Shown: positions 7,868-16,034 of the stretch, one piece after another | Numbering within the stretch: position 1 is the stretch's first letter | Layout: every line of letters begins with the position of its first letter | Source of the DNA: PXAP01 sp964421595 | Lineage (GTDB): Bacteria > Bacteroidota > Bacteroidia > Bacteroidales > PUMT01 | Direction of reading: 5' to 3' | DNA length: 64,000 nt | NCBI GenBank assembly: GCA_964421595.1 | Contig: CAYQXY010000014.1 | Coordinates: 49,176 to 113,175, forward strand | Notes under the pieces: generated by a model | Told to the model about the DNA's origin: nothing | The model's input: the letters and a program-made list of their open reading frames with translations, nothing else | Database searches by the model: none | Position numbers and translations under genes: made by a program

Positions 7868-7875
7868 CAAAAATA
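7868..7875 (-). promoter_or_regulatory. -7 promoter element for metF
   Basis: TATTTTTG on the minus strand fits TAnnTTTG. No clear -33 TTTG is seen. It implies a leader of roughly 95 nt for metF. Confidence 0.4.
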
Positions 7876-8068
7876 GTTCTTTTGTCCGGCAATAAAGTGC
7901 CGGCCTTATACGAAAGATGATTAAAATGCTAAATTAACATCAAAATTATAAAACCATACGTGAAGGATGAAATATAACTTCTCCGGACCTGCCAAAATCC
8001 TTTTATGTCATTCAGATCCAGCTATCAGGAATCCGACAAGGTTCATGACAAGTATCCGGATATTTACC

Positions 8069-8104
8069 AAAAAAACCGGGGCAGCAGTAAAACTGCTAAC
8101 CCGG
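8069..8104 (-). terminator. rho-independent terminator of the aspartokinase-metY operon
   Basis: On the minus strand CCGGGTTAGCAG-TTTTA-CTGCTGCCCCGG forms a long stem with one mismatch and one G-T pair, followed by seven T. It starts about 35 bp after the metY stop. Confidence 0.85.
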
Positions 8105-8138
8105 CTTCAATCTTTTAATTCATGTCTTACCTGCGTCC

Positions 8139-9449
8139 TCAGGTCTTCACTGCTGCAAAACCCTCTTCCAGGTCGGCCTTGATATCATCAATATGCTCAA
8201 TACCAACTGAAAGCCTGACCTGCCCGGGAATGACACCTGAAGAAGCCTGTTCATCAGCACTTAACTGCTGATGAGTGGTAGATGTCGGATGTATTATCAG
8301 TGTCTTTGCATCGCCTACATTAGCCAGGTGACTGATTAGCTTGAGATTGTTTATGAATTTATCTGCATCTTCTGCACTACCTTTTATCTTAAATGACAGC
8401 ACTCCTCCAAAACCATTTTTAAGGTATCTCCTTGCTATATTATTATAGGGACTTGATTCAAGTCCGGGATAATTAACCTTCTCAACCTGCTGATGCTGTT
8501 CCAGCCATTTTGCTATCTCAAGGGCATTATCAACATGTCTTTGAACTCTCAAAGAAAGAGTTTCAAGTCCCTGAATAAGCAAAAATGCATTAAAAGGGCT
8601 TAGTGCCGCACCATAATCACGAAGTCCTTCCACACGTGCCCTGATAATAAAGGCTATGTTCCCAAATGGTCCGTCTGAACCAAATACTTCCCAGAATTTA
8701 AGGCCATGATAACCTTCAGATGGCTCTGTGAACTGAGGGAACTTGCCGTTTCCCCAGTTAAAATTACCGCCATCTACTATTACCCCGCCAATACTGGTGC
8801 CATGTCCTCCAATCCATTTGGTGGCCGATTCAACCACTATATTTGCGCCGTGTTCGAGCGGCCTGAAAAGGTAACCTGCAGCACCAAAGGTATTGTCGAC
8901 GATCAATGGTATATTGTGCTTTTGTGCGATTCTGGCAATTGCCTCGAAATCGGGAACATTAAATTCGGGATTTCCAATTGTTTCAAGATATATCGCCTTC
9001 GTTTTATCGTCTATTGCTTTTTCAAAATCTCCGGGATCATTTCCTCCGACAAATTTCACTCCTATTCCCAAACGCTTGAACTGAACTTTGAACTGATTAT
9101 AGGTTCCACCGTAAAGGAATGAGGTTGACACCAGGTTATCACCAGCCTGTAAAATATTTGTCAGCGCAATAAACTGTGCAGCCTGACCTGATGCTGTCGC
9201 CAGTGCGGCAACACCACCTTCCAGTGCAGCAATCCGCTTTTCAAAAACATCAGTAGTAGGATTCATTATCCTGGTATAGATATTGCCAAACTCTTTCAGG
9301 CCAAAAAGATTGGCCGCATGTTCAGCATCCTTGAAAACATAGGAAGTCGTTTGATATATAGGTACTGCCCTTGCGCCTGTTGTTGGATCTGCTTCCTGAC
9401 CTGCATGTAATTGCAGGGTTTCAAATGAGTAAGTTTTATTGTTTTCCAT
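8139..9449 (-). CDS. metY: O-acetylhomoserine aminocarboxypropyltransferase (sulfhydrylase)
   Basis: A 436-residue PLP enzyme of the Cys/Met metabolism family. It converts O-acetyl-L-homoserine plus sulfide to homocysteine. Visible motifs are the N-terminal ETLQLHAGQ and PIYQTTSYVF, substrate loop residues in YTRIMNPT, and the PLP lysine in ESATKWIGGHG. The C-terminal STTHQQLS plus VRLSVGIEH are characteristic of the sulfhydrylase branch. The ATG at 9449 was chosen because conserved sequence begins there; the longer open frame overlaps the upstream gene. It is the second gene after the riboswitch-controlled aspartokinase, 14 bp away, and is followed by a strong terminator. Confidence 0.95.
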   Translation of the reverse strand: MENNKTYSFETLQLHAGQEADPTTGARAVPIYQTTSYVFKDAEHAANLFGLKEFGNIYTRIMNPTTDVFEKRIAALEGGVAALATASGQAAQFIALTNILQAGDNLVSTSFLYGGTYNQFKVQFKRLGIGVKFVGGNDPGDFEKAIDDKTKAIYLETIGNPEFNVPDFEAIARIAQKHNIPLIVDNTFGAAGYLFRPLEHGANIVVESATKWIGGHGTSIGGVIVDGGNFNWGNGKFPQFTEPSEGYHGLKFWEVFGSDGPFGNIAFIIRARVEGLRDYGAALSPFNAFLLIQGLETLSLRVQRHVDNALEIAKWLEQHQQVEKVNYPGLESSPYNNIARRYLKNGFGGVLSFKIKGSAEDADKFINNLKLISHLANVGDAKTLIIHPTSTTHQQLSADEQASSGVIPGQVRLSVGIEHIDDIKADLEEGFAAVKT

Positions 9450-9463
9450 GATTGTTTTTTTTT

Positions 9464-10882
9464 TTAAAGTACGAATGATGTAAGATCTGAATGCTGATGT
9501 GAGCCTGCTCCGGGGCACTCAGGGAAAAAATATGTATGAGTGGCTTTAACAGCCCTGTCGCAATCACTTTCCAATACGACAAAATAAACTGCAGCGGTGG
9601 AAGCACCTGCAGCTATGATCTCGATGTTTATGTTTTCTGCCGCAACAGCCTGAAAAGCCTTGGCCGCAATACCCCTTTTCTTTGTTATGCCTTCACCAAC
9701 CAGGGCAACCAGGGCAATATCTGAAATAGTCTCCACTTCACTGATAAGTAAAGGAGCTCCGGATTTGATTGCCCTGGATGCTCTTTTCAGGTCATTGGCA
9801 TTTAGCAGGAAACATATGGCTGTTTGTGATGTAAAAACTGAAGAAATATTTACCCCTGCATTATCCATTATACCTGCAGCCTGGGCCAGGACACCCGGTT
9901 TATTGCCGACCCCCGGGCCTTTTAATTTCAAAACTGAAAAGTTTCTGCTGTAGGTAATGCTCTTGGGACCCGGTGTATCTTCGCCACCATACTGTCCTAT
10001 TATGGTTCCCGGAATATTTGAAGGTGCTGTAATATCAAAAACCCTGACAGGGATGTTCTTTGGCTGCAATGGTTCAACGGTACGGGGATGAAGGATCTTT
10101 GCACCAAAATAAGAAAGCTCTGCTGCCTCGCTGTAAGAGAGAAATTCAATTGTCTGAGAGTCTTTTACAACCTTTGGATCTCCTGTCTGAAAGCCGCTTA
10201 CATCTTTCCAGACATCAAGACTGTCTGCATCGAGCAAATTCGCAAGAGCGGCAGCAGAATAATCAGTTCCTCCTCTTCCCAGCAAGGTAGTCTTACCTTC
10301 CTGAGATATTCCGTAAAAACCCGGGACTACATAGAACTGATTCTCCTTAAAATATCCCTTGATCTTTTTTGAAGATTCCCTGAGAAGAATGCTGGCTCCT
10401 CCGAATTCCCCATCGGTAATCAAACCGAAATTTTCCGGCAGACTAAGTGAGACATTATGGTTCTTTGACCGAAGAACTGCTGTAAAAATCACGGCACTGA
10501 TCCTCTCACCAAAACTTAATATTGAATCATTGATTGTGGGAGGCAATTCACCAATTGCATGAACCCCCTTAAAGAGAAGGGCCAGTTTATCAAGTAACTC
10601 CTGAATTTCCCTGTTAGCCTGTTCAACCTGGCTCTGATCATCAATATTAACGCGTATCTGCTCAAAACATGTTGCCGAAAATTCCTCAATGAAAATTGCG
10701 GGGAAATTTCCTGAATCAGATGCCTGCAATGCAGCCTGTTTCAAATGGTCTGTAACCTTGAAAAAGGCAGAAACTACAATAATACAAGGGGTATCATAAT
10801 TCCTGATTATTTCTGCACAGCGGCTGAAGTCTGTTGCATTCTGCAGGTTTGAACCTCCGAACTTAACTATCCTGTAAGACAT
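9464..10882 (-). CDS. aspartate kinase, methionine-linked copy
   Basis: A 472-residue monofunctional aspartokinase that phosphorylates L-aspartate at the head of the Asp-family pathway. The N-terminal kinase motif is KFGGSN, the substrate loop LGRGGTDYSAA lies near residue 205, and DVSGFQTGDP and FGAKILHP follow. Two C-terminal ACT domains (about 310-460) are expected to bind the feedback effector. It is the first gene after the SAM-I riboswitch and Met-rich leader and lies 14 bp before metY, so its output is probably matched to methionine demand. The other aspartokinase in the window (12779-14128) is joined to lysA. Methionine control comes from the leader; which amino acid the ACT domains bind is not visible. 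Confidence 0.93.
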   Translation of the reverse strand: MSYRIVKFGGSNLQNATDFSRCAEIIRNYDTPCIIVVSAFFKVTDHLKQAALQASDSGNFPAIFIEEFSATCFEQIRVNIDDQSQVEQANREIQELLDKLALLFKGVHAIGELPPTINDSILSFGERISAVIFTAVLRSKNHNVSLSLPENFGLITDGEFGGASILLRESSKKIKGYFKENQFYVVPGFYGISQEGKTTLLGRGGTDYSAAALANLLDADSLDVWKDVSGFQTGDPKVVKDSQTIEFLSYSEAAELSYFGAKILHPRTVEPLQPKNIPVRVFDITAPSNIPGTIIGQYGGEDTPGPKSITYSRNFSVLKLKGPGVGNKPGVLAQAAGIMDNAGVNISSVFTSQTAICFLLNANDLKRASRAIKSGAPLLISEVETISDIALVALVGEGITKKRGIAAKAFQAVAAENINIEIIAAGASTAAVYFVVLESDCDRAVKATHTYFFPECPGAGSHQHSDLTSFVL

Positions 10883-10936
10883 GATTAATCATTATTTAAA
10901 AGAAGTTTGTATTAGATTTAGTATATACCCCCACGA

Positions 10937-10953
10937 CCGGTTACCTTGACCGG
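10937..10953 (-). promoter_or_regulatory. GC-rich hairpin between leader peptide and aspartokinase
   Basis: CCGGT-CAAGGTA-ACCGG on the minus strand, 32 nt after the leader-peptide stop and 55 nt before the gene. No T-run follows, so it is not an ordinary terminator; it may take part in a leader RNA switch. Confidence 0.35.
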
Positions 10954-10984
10954 AATGAAGAAGCCTCACATATAGGAGGGATTA

Positions 10985-11128
10985 TCAATGCATGCTGCGC
11001 ATGCCGCGCATCAACATGTGCATGGGTATAAGCAAAGGAAAGGCAGGAATGAAAACGAATGCGGGAAAGACCGGAGCTGGCTGACCGGATTCCTGGTTTT
11101 TAAAGTTCAATCTGTTATTATTCTTCAT
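10985..11128 (-). CDS. putative Met-rich leader peptide
   Basis: A 47-codon frame read as ATG...TGA on the minus strand. It starts 19 nt after the 3' strand of the SAM-I aptamer and stops 102 nt before the aspartokinase ATG. The N-terminal part is polar (MKNNNRLNFKNQ), the middle rich in Pro, Phe and Ala, and the end is PMHMLMRGMRSMH with Met at residues 36, 38, 40, 43 and 46. Clusters of codons for a pathway's end product just before a stop are the hallmark of ribosome-mediated attenuation leaders (trpL, hisL, thrL). In a methionine-operon leader such a run is hard to put down to chance. No Shine-Dalgarno is evident, which is normal for the phylum. The ATG-rich end also forms short GC hairpins (TGCGC-ggcat-GCGCA) that a translating ribosome would open. 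I infer a regulatory peptide; translation is unproven. Confidence 0.55.
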   Translation of the reverse strand: MKNNNRLNFKNQESGQPAPVFPAFVFIPAFPLLIPMHMLMRGMRSMH

Positions 11129-11146
11129 GTGTAAACCGGTTTTGAG

Positions 11147-11242
11147 TTTATAATCCCCTTGGGGCAGGTTTTAGCACCTTTTCTCTGGTAAGAGGGTTGC
11201 TAGAGCTTCATTGAGCCTGTTCTCTCTGCTCTTCTTTATAAA
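11147..11242 (-). ncRNA. SAM-I (S-box) riboswitch
   Basis: On the minus strand the aptamer is bounded by a P1 pair TTTATAA (11236-11242) and TTATAAA (11147-11153). Inside are the S-box signatures AAGAAGAGCAGAGAGAAC, then AATGAAGCTCTAGCAACC, a P3 hairpin CTCT-tacc-AGAG, AAGGTGCTAAAACC, and a P4 CCCC-aa-GGGG. Order and spacing fit SAM-I well. SAM binding would lower expression of the downstream aspartokinase-metY operon. No classical terminator hairpin with a T-run follows directly, so the expression platform is not obvious and may involve the leader peptide at 10985-11128. Confidence 0.87.
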
Positions 11243-11281
11243 TCAAACCCTTTTGTGGACGGGTATTGAATTTTACTATTG

Positions 11282-11289
11282 CAAAAATA
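11282..11289 (-). promoter_or_regulatory. -7 promoter element before the SAM riboswitch
   Basis: TATTTTTG on the minus strand (TAnnTTTG), 40 nt upstream of the P1 stem. TTTT is found at the -33 position instead of TTTG. Confidence 0.5.
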
Positions 11290-11612
11290 ACTGTTTTTGT
11301 TAAAGAAAAAAGCTTTTAATTGAATTAATCTTATTTAATATTGCCTGGAATACCCTCATCCAATTAAATACGGTTATCTCCGTAATTCAATTCTTGATTT
11401 ACCGATTATAAACAAATTACCTGAATTAGTGTTCAAATGCCGGGCCATATTAAATATTTTTTTCTGACTTTTAATGAATTTGTCATCTAAGCCTGTGGTC
11501 AGCTAACCAATAAGGGAAAATCTGGCAATTAAGGAAACCAGGCCATGTAAAGGCAGTTCTTATAAATGGTGCCAGTTACTTTTCTGAAATAATAATCAAT
11601 TCATAGTAACAG
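11290..11612. other. gene-free stretch after lysA
   Basis: AT-rich sequence between the lysA stop and the riboswitch promoter. I see no gene and no clear terminator for lysA. Confidence 0.5.
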
Positions 11613-12800
11613 CTAAGGGGTAAAAGTAGTTACTGCCTCATGTTCCGGGAATCCCTTAAGAATGCTTCCACCCGATAAATATACGGAACCTGCTGTATCC
11701 CGAAGGTTATAGTTCAGGGTCATCGACTCGGCATATGCACCACATGAATGGATCTGAAGAAAATCGCCCCGGGTTGTTTCCGGAAGTTCAATATCCTTTG
11801 CAAAAACATCAGAAGACTCACAAACCGGACCTACTACATCATATTTCTCAGTTGGACCTGAACTGCTTATACTTGTAATTTTGTGCTTTGCCTGGTAAAG
11901 GGAAGGCCTCATAAGCTCTGTCATACCAGCATCGGCAATTATAAATTTCTTTCCAATACCCTGTTTTGTATAAAGTACCTTTGTTACAATTCTGCCACTC
12001 TGCCCCACCAGGCTTCTGCCAAGCTCAAAATGGATGCTGGTTTCTTCCGGAACATTGAGGTTTTCAGAAAAAACAGTAAAGAAAGAATTAAAGTCAGGAA
12101 TCGGATTTCCCTCAGGATTAGTGTAATCAATGCCGAATCCACCACCAAGGTTCAGAATATGTCCACCGTAACCTTTAATATTAAACTCTTCCCATATATG
12201 GTTTACCCTTGCACAAAGTCTCCTGAATGGCTCAAGTGTAGTAATTTGCGAACCAATATGAAAATGCAGTCCCATAAACTCAATATTAGGCGACTTGTCG
12301 CATATATCGAGTGCGGTCCTGAGATGTGGCAGACTAATGCCAAACTTGTTCTCATCCATGCCGGTTGCAATATAATGGTGTGTCGCGGCATCTACAGACG
12401 GATTCACCCTGAGTGCAATTCGGGCTACTCTACCGGTGAGCCTGGCAAGATCAGAGATAACCTCCACCTCTTCAACAGATTCGCAATTAATACAGAATAT
12501 CTCCTCTTCAAGAGCAAGGACTATATCAGCATCAGATTTGCCTACACCGGCAAAGACTATCCCCTTGGCCGGGAACCCTGATTCAAGAGCTTTTCGAATC
12601 TCATTGCCACTCACACAATCGACTCCAAAGCCGTAATCTCTGATTCTTGAAGAAATAACGGAATTATGGTTTGCTTTAATTGCATAGTGAATGGTATAAT
12701 TATGCATTGCAGCAGCCTGTGATGCACTGGAAAGCGTGTCATCCAGCAAATCAAGGTCGTAAAGATAAAAAGGTGTTTTTATACCTGTGAAATCAACCAT
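11613..12800 (-). CDS. lysA: diaminopimelate decarboxylase
   Basis: A 395-residue PLP fold-III decarboxylase that converts meso-diaminopimelate to L-lysine, the last step of lysine synthesis. The PLP-binding lysine is in HYAIKANHN near residue 44. FHIGSQ (near 181) and LNLGGGFGIDY bind the phosphate side, and PVCESSDVFAKD supplies the catalytic Cys and substrate residues. Length is normal. The start MVDFTGIKTPFY overlaps the 3' end of the aspartokinase gene by 22 bp, so the two are translationally coupled, a lysine-dedicated pair. Confidence 0.95.
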   Translation of the reverse strand: MVDFTGIKTPFYLYDLDLLDDTLSSASQAAAMHNYTIHYAIKANHNSVISSRIRDYGFGVDCVSGNEIRKALESGFPAKGIVFAGVGKSDADIVLALEEEIFCINCESVEEVEVISDLARLTGRVARIALRVNPSVDAATHHYIATGMDENKFGISLPHLRTALDICDKSPNIEFMGLHFHIGSQITTLEPFRRLCARVNHIWEEFNIKGYGGHILNLGGGFGIDYTNPEGNPIPDFNSFFTVFSENLNVPEETSIHFELGRSLVGQSGRIVTKVLYTKQGIGKKFIIADAGMTELMRPSLYQAKHKITSISSSGPTEKYDVVGPVCESSDVFAKDIELPETTRGDFLQIHSCGAYAESMTLNYNLRDTAGSVYLSGGSILKGFPEHEAVTTFTP

Positions 12801-14128
12801 GGATCATTGATTTTTGTCTGATTACTGAACAGAAAATTATTTAATGAGCGAAGAACCTCTATCCTCTGCTCTTCAGGAACAACAATACTGATATTATTCC
12901 TGCTTCCTCCGAATGAGATCATTTTAACATTGAAATGCCTCAATGAATCAAGTATTCTCACCGCCCGGTCCTGATGCTGCTCCAGTATATCACCAACAAC
13001 GCAGACTATAGCCTGACCGGCTTCAGCCGATACTGCTCCCAGGCTCCCAAGTTCATTTTCAATCTCTGCAAGATGACGTGGATTGTCAATTGTTACGGAT
13101 ACTGATATTTCAGATGTTGTTATAACATCAATGGGCGTCTTATATTTTTCAAAGATGGCGAATATCCTGCTCAAAAAACCATATGCATTTAACATCCTGT
13201 CTGACCTGATCCTGATGACAGTTATACCCTCCTTCGCCGCAACAGCTGTAATACCTTTTTTCTCAATATCAGAACGGATTGTAGTACCGGCTGCAACAGG
13301 ATCAAGCGTATTTTTAAGCTTGATTGTAATATTATTATTACTGGCAGGCCAGACACATGAAGGATGTAATATCTTTGCCCCGAAATATGCCAACTCTGCT
13401 GCTTCATCAAATGACATTTCCCTGATGGGGAAAGTATTATCAACAATTCTGGGGTCGTTATTCCTTACACCGTCAATATCGGTCCATATTTCTATAGAAT
13501 CAGCCATCAGAGCAGCTCCTGCCAGTGTGGCAGTGTAGTCGCTCCCGCCTCTTTTCAGGTTGCTGGTATTCCCGGCCTGATCGAGGCAAATATACCCCTG
13601 GGTCAGAAACCTGCCAACCGGAGCTTCTCCAATAATCCCCTGTAATCTTTGAGTTATATCGCTTATTGACGGCTCATCATCAGAACCGGTACTCATGAAG
13701 TCGAGGGCATTTAGCCATGTGATGGCAATTTCCTGAGAATTCATATAAAGCGCAAACAATTCAGATGTAATTATCTCACCCTGAGCCAGCAACCAGTTCT
13801 CTTCATGAATACTGTAATCACGCCTGATCCGGCTTTGAATTATATTAAAGCGATCATGAATTGAACTTTGCGCAATTGCGAGCGATTCGGCATCATCAAA
13901 AAGGCTGATGCTTGTCTGCATAAAATGATCCCTTAGTTTCTCAAGCAGCATCACTGCCCTGTCATCTCCACATTTCCATGAATCAGACGCATCTACAAGA
14001 GTATTTGTCACACCGCTCATGGCGGAAACTACAACAAAACAATTGCTGTTTTTTTCTATTAACCGGGCAACCTGTCTTATTCTCTCTGCATTACCAAGAG
14101 AAGTCCCCCCAAATTTCATTACAATCAT
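12779..14128 (-). CDS. aspartate kinase, lysine-linked copy
   Basis: A 449-residue aspartokinase with KFGGTSLGN at the N-terminus, the loop LKRGGSDYTATL near residue 205, IWTDIDGVRNNDP, YFGAKILHP and two C-terminal ACT domains (about 300-440). The ATG at 14128 (MIVMKFGG) was preferred to a GTG seven codons upstream because family members start right before the KFGG strand; 14119 is also possible. It overlaps lysA by 22 bp, which ties it to lysine synthesis. It differs clearly from the methionine-linked copy (for example LKRGGSDYT versus LGRGGTDYS), so the two are old paralogues. No lysine riboswitch or leader peptide is visible upstream. Confidence 0.93.
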   Translation of the reverse strand: MIVMKFGGTSLGNAERIRQVARLIEKNSNCFVVVSAMSGVTNTLVDASDSWKCGDDRAVMLLEKLRDHFMQTSISLFDDAESLAIAQSSIHDRFNIIQSRIRRDYSIHEENWLLAQGEIITSELFALYMNSQEIAITWLNALDFMSTGSDDEPSISDITQRLQGIIGEAPVGRFLTQGYICLDQAGNTSNLKRGGSDYTATLAGAALMADSIEIWTDIDGVRNNDPRIVDNTFPIREMSFDEAAELAYFGAKILHPSCVWPASNNNITIKLKNTLDPVAAGTTIRSDIEKKGITAVAAKEGITVIRIRSDRMLNAYGFLSRIFAIFEKYKTPIDVITTSEISVSVTIDNPRHLAEIENELGSLGAVSAEAGQAIVCVVGDILEQHQDRAVRILDSLRHFNVKMISFGGSRNNISIVVPEEQRIEVLRSLNNFLFSNQTKINDPWLISQV

Positions 14129-14331
14129 AAACTGATAATTTTTAAACACAAAGTAAGCAAAGCTGGCTGGAACAATAAAACTTTTAACACCATTTCAACA
14201 TTTTTATAACTTTATGTTTATTTTTTAACAAAGTGGGCTATATACCTGCTAATAGCACTTTAACAATATGACATGTAATATGATAGTTGTGATTTTGTTG
14301 ATATTAACCGGACACAAATACAGGAAAATAA

Positions 14332-15597
14332 CTAATCATTTATTTCGGCAATCAATTCATTGCCAACAAACTCAAATTCATTTCCATTAACGGGAGCTGA
14401 GAGATATACTGCATCTCCGGTCTCAAGGCCCTTTTCAATTATGATAAAGTTGTCATTTGAAGCCCCGGTTACAACAATTTGTTTTGTCCGGTCATATTTA
14501 TATACATATGGTATACCCTCTTCTTCATGAACTGCGGCAAAGGGAACAAAGTGAACATCACTGTATGAACCAGCTACAATAACATTGCTTGTTGTCATCG
14601 CAGGACGCAGCAGGCCATCAACCTGATCTACCAGGATAAGAACCTCAAAGACTTTCGCATCTGTGTTTGGCATCTCCTGTCCAACATTGGATACTTCAAT
14701 AACTGAACCGGTGTAACTCCTGTCATGAAAAGCGTCCATTCCAATTCGCACCGGCTGACCAACACGAACCCTGGTTACATCAATTTCACTGACGTATGCC
14801 CTTGATACCAGAGTGGAAAGGTCAGGCATCACAGCAACTGTGAGATCTCTGGAATGAATTGTCGATCCTACTTTTCTTTTTTCGCCATTCCATTCGCGAT
14901 GATAAATAATCATGCCCGATTCAGGGGCATTAATGACAAATTTATCAAGTAAATCACTCATGGCCTGGAATTGTCGCTGAGTTCTTTGCAGTTCGAGACT
15001 TGCTTCGATCAATACTTCATCTGCCTCCTTTTGAAGCAGTACGTAATTTTCCCTGGCCTGTTCCAGTGCAAGCTCTGCTCTCTGGATATTAATTTCAGCC
15101 TGCCGGATGGTTGCAGGGGGTTCATAAGCAGATTGCTCTAAAATCAACCTGCTTTCTTCAACTTCATGCTCAAGATTTATCAGTTCGTCACGCAATGAAC
15201 GCATGGAGATGGTAGTATCAAGCTGTGCAGCATTATAATTGGACTCTTCACTAAGCATATTATCTTCAAGGTCCCTTAATGAAAGTTCAGCCTCCGTCCT
15301 GTCGAGAGTGGCTATCCAGTCGCCAGCTTCAACTATAGTTCCTTCAGCAACCATATCAAGAATAGGCACATTTCGAAGCCGTATGTTACGGCTTTGTAAT
15401 TCCAGCGGACCTTGTATCATAATTGAGTTTTCAGCTTCGAGCTCACCGGTAACTGTCACAAGTATTTCGAATTGTCCCTTTTGTACTTCATATGAAGGCT
15501 GATCAATAGCAGCCTTGCCGGGAATTATCAGAATCACCAGTATAATTACAAGAATGGCTGCGAAACCTGCCGAAATGTATTTTATGTATTGTTTCAT
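14332..15597 (-). CDS. HlyD/MacA-type periplasmic adaptor protein
   Basis: A 421-residue membrane-fusion protein. One N-terminal transmembrane anchor (residues 8-27, hydrophobic Ile/Leu/Val) is followed by a barrel-sandwich half, a long coiled-coil hairpin (about 105-210, rich in Glu, Leu and Arg), the second sandwich half (VINAPESGMIIYHREW) and beta-barrel/membrane-proximal domains. Such adaptors link an inner-membrane ABC or RND pump to an outer-membrane TolC-like channel. No pump or channel gene is adjacent; both flanks are gene-free, so this copy stands alone in the window. The substrate cannot be inferred. MacA-like ABC-linked adaptors are the closest match by layout. Confidence 0.85.
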   Translation of the reverse strand: MKQYIKYISAGFAAILVIILVILIIPGKAAIDQPSYEVQKGQFEILVTVTGELEAENSIMIQGPLELQSRNIRLRNVPILDMVAEGTIVEAGDWIATLDRTEAELSLRDLEDNMLSEESNYNAAQLDTTISMRSLRDELINLEHEVEESRLILEQSAYEPPATIRQAEINIQRAELALEQARENYVLLQKEADEVLIEASLELQRTQRQFQAMSDLLDKFVINAPESGMIIYHREWNGEKRKVGSTIHSRDLTVAVMPDLSTLVSRAYVSEIDVTRVRVGQPVRIGMDAFHDRSYTGSVIEVSNVGQEMPNTDAKVFEVLILVDQVDGLLRPAMTTSNVIVAGSYSDVHFVPFAAVHEEEGIPYVYKYDRTKQIVVTGASNDNFIIIEKGLETGDAVYLSAPVNGNEFEFVGNELIAEIND

Positions 15598-16034
15598 CTT
15601 TATCAGAAAATTAATTAAATAAAAAAAGTAATTATGGTTGGCAGCAAATTCATCATCAATATTTCAATGCCGGTGGTTCAAATATGCTCATGCATTTTTT
15701 GATTACCACGCACCTTATTTTACTAAAAACTGAGATTCTTTTTCTGAATTTTAAGGATATAATGGTGAAAATATTAATTATCTACATATTAATATACTTA
15801 TACACACTAACGATTTAAAGGGGCTTTTGTTGCCAGGAGAAGCGCGTATTATATTTTGTTAACAGTGTGAACCACCTGCTGTACTTGTGCCTTCTGGCAA
15901 TGGATTAGGGAAAGTTCATTGACAAGATTGAATAAAACTGCATTGGGACAGGTTTCCTGTAAGTTCATAACAGGTCTCCTACATGGTAAAAATTAACAGG
16001 AATGTGACGGCAGGAACCGATAAAAATTCCGGAA
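15598..16034. other. gene-free stretch, nothing recognised
   Basis: AT-rich sequence between the patatin stop and the adaptor start. I see no credible gene, strong hairpin or repeat. Confidence 0.5.

Noticed and set aside
7967..8182. Plus-strand open frame of 71 codons
   Set aside because: It runs through the metY terminator and into the antisense of metY; the HSDPAIRNPT text looks like a translated repeat, not a protein.
14129..14331. Lysine riboswitch or Lys-rich leader peptide before the second aspartokinase
   Set aside because: No L-box features; ATG frames in the region stop within a few codons.
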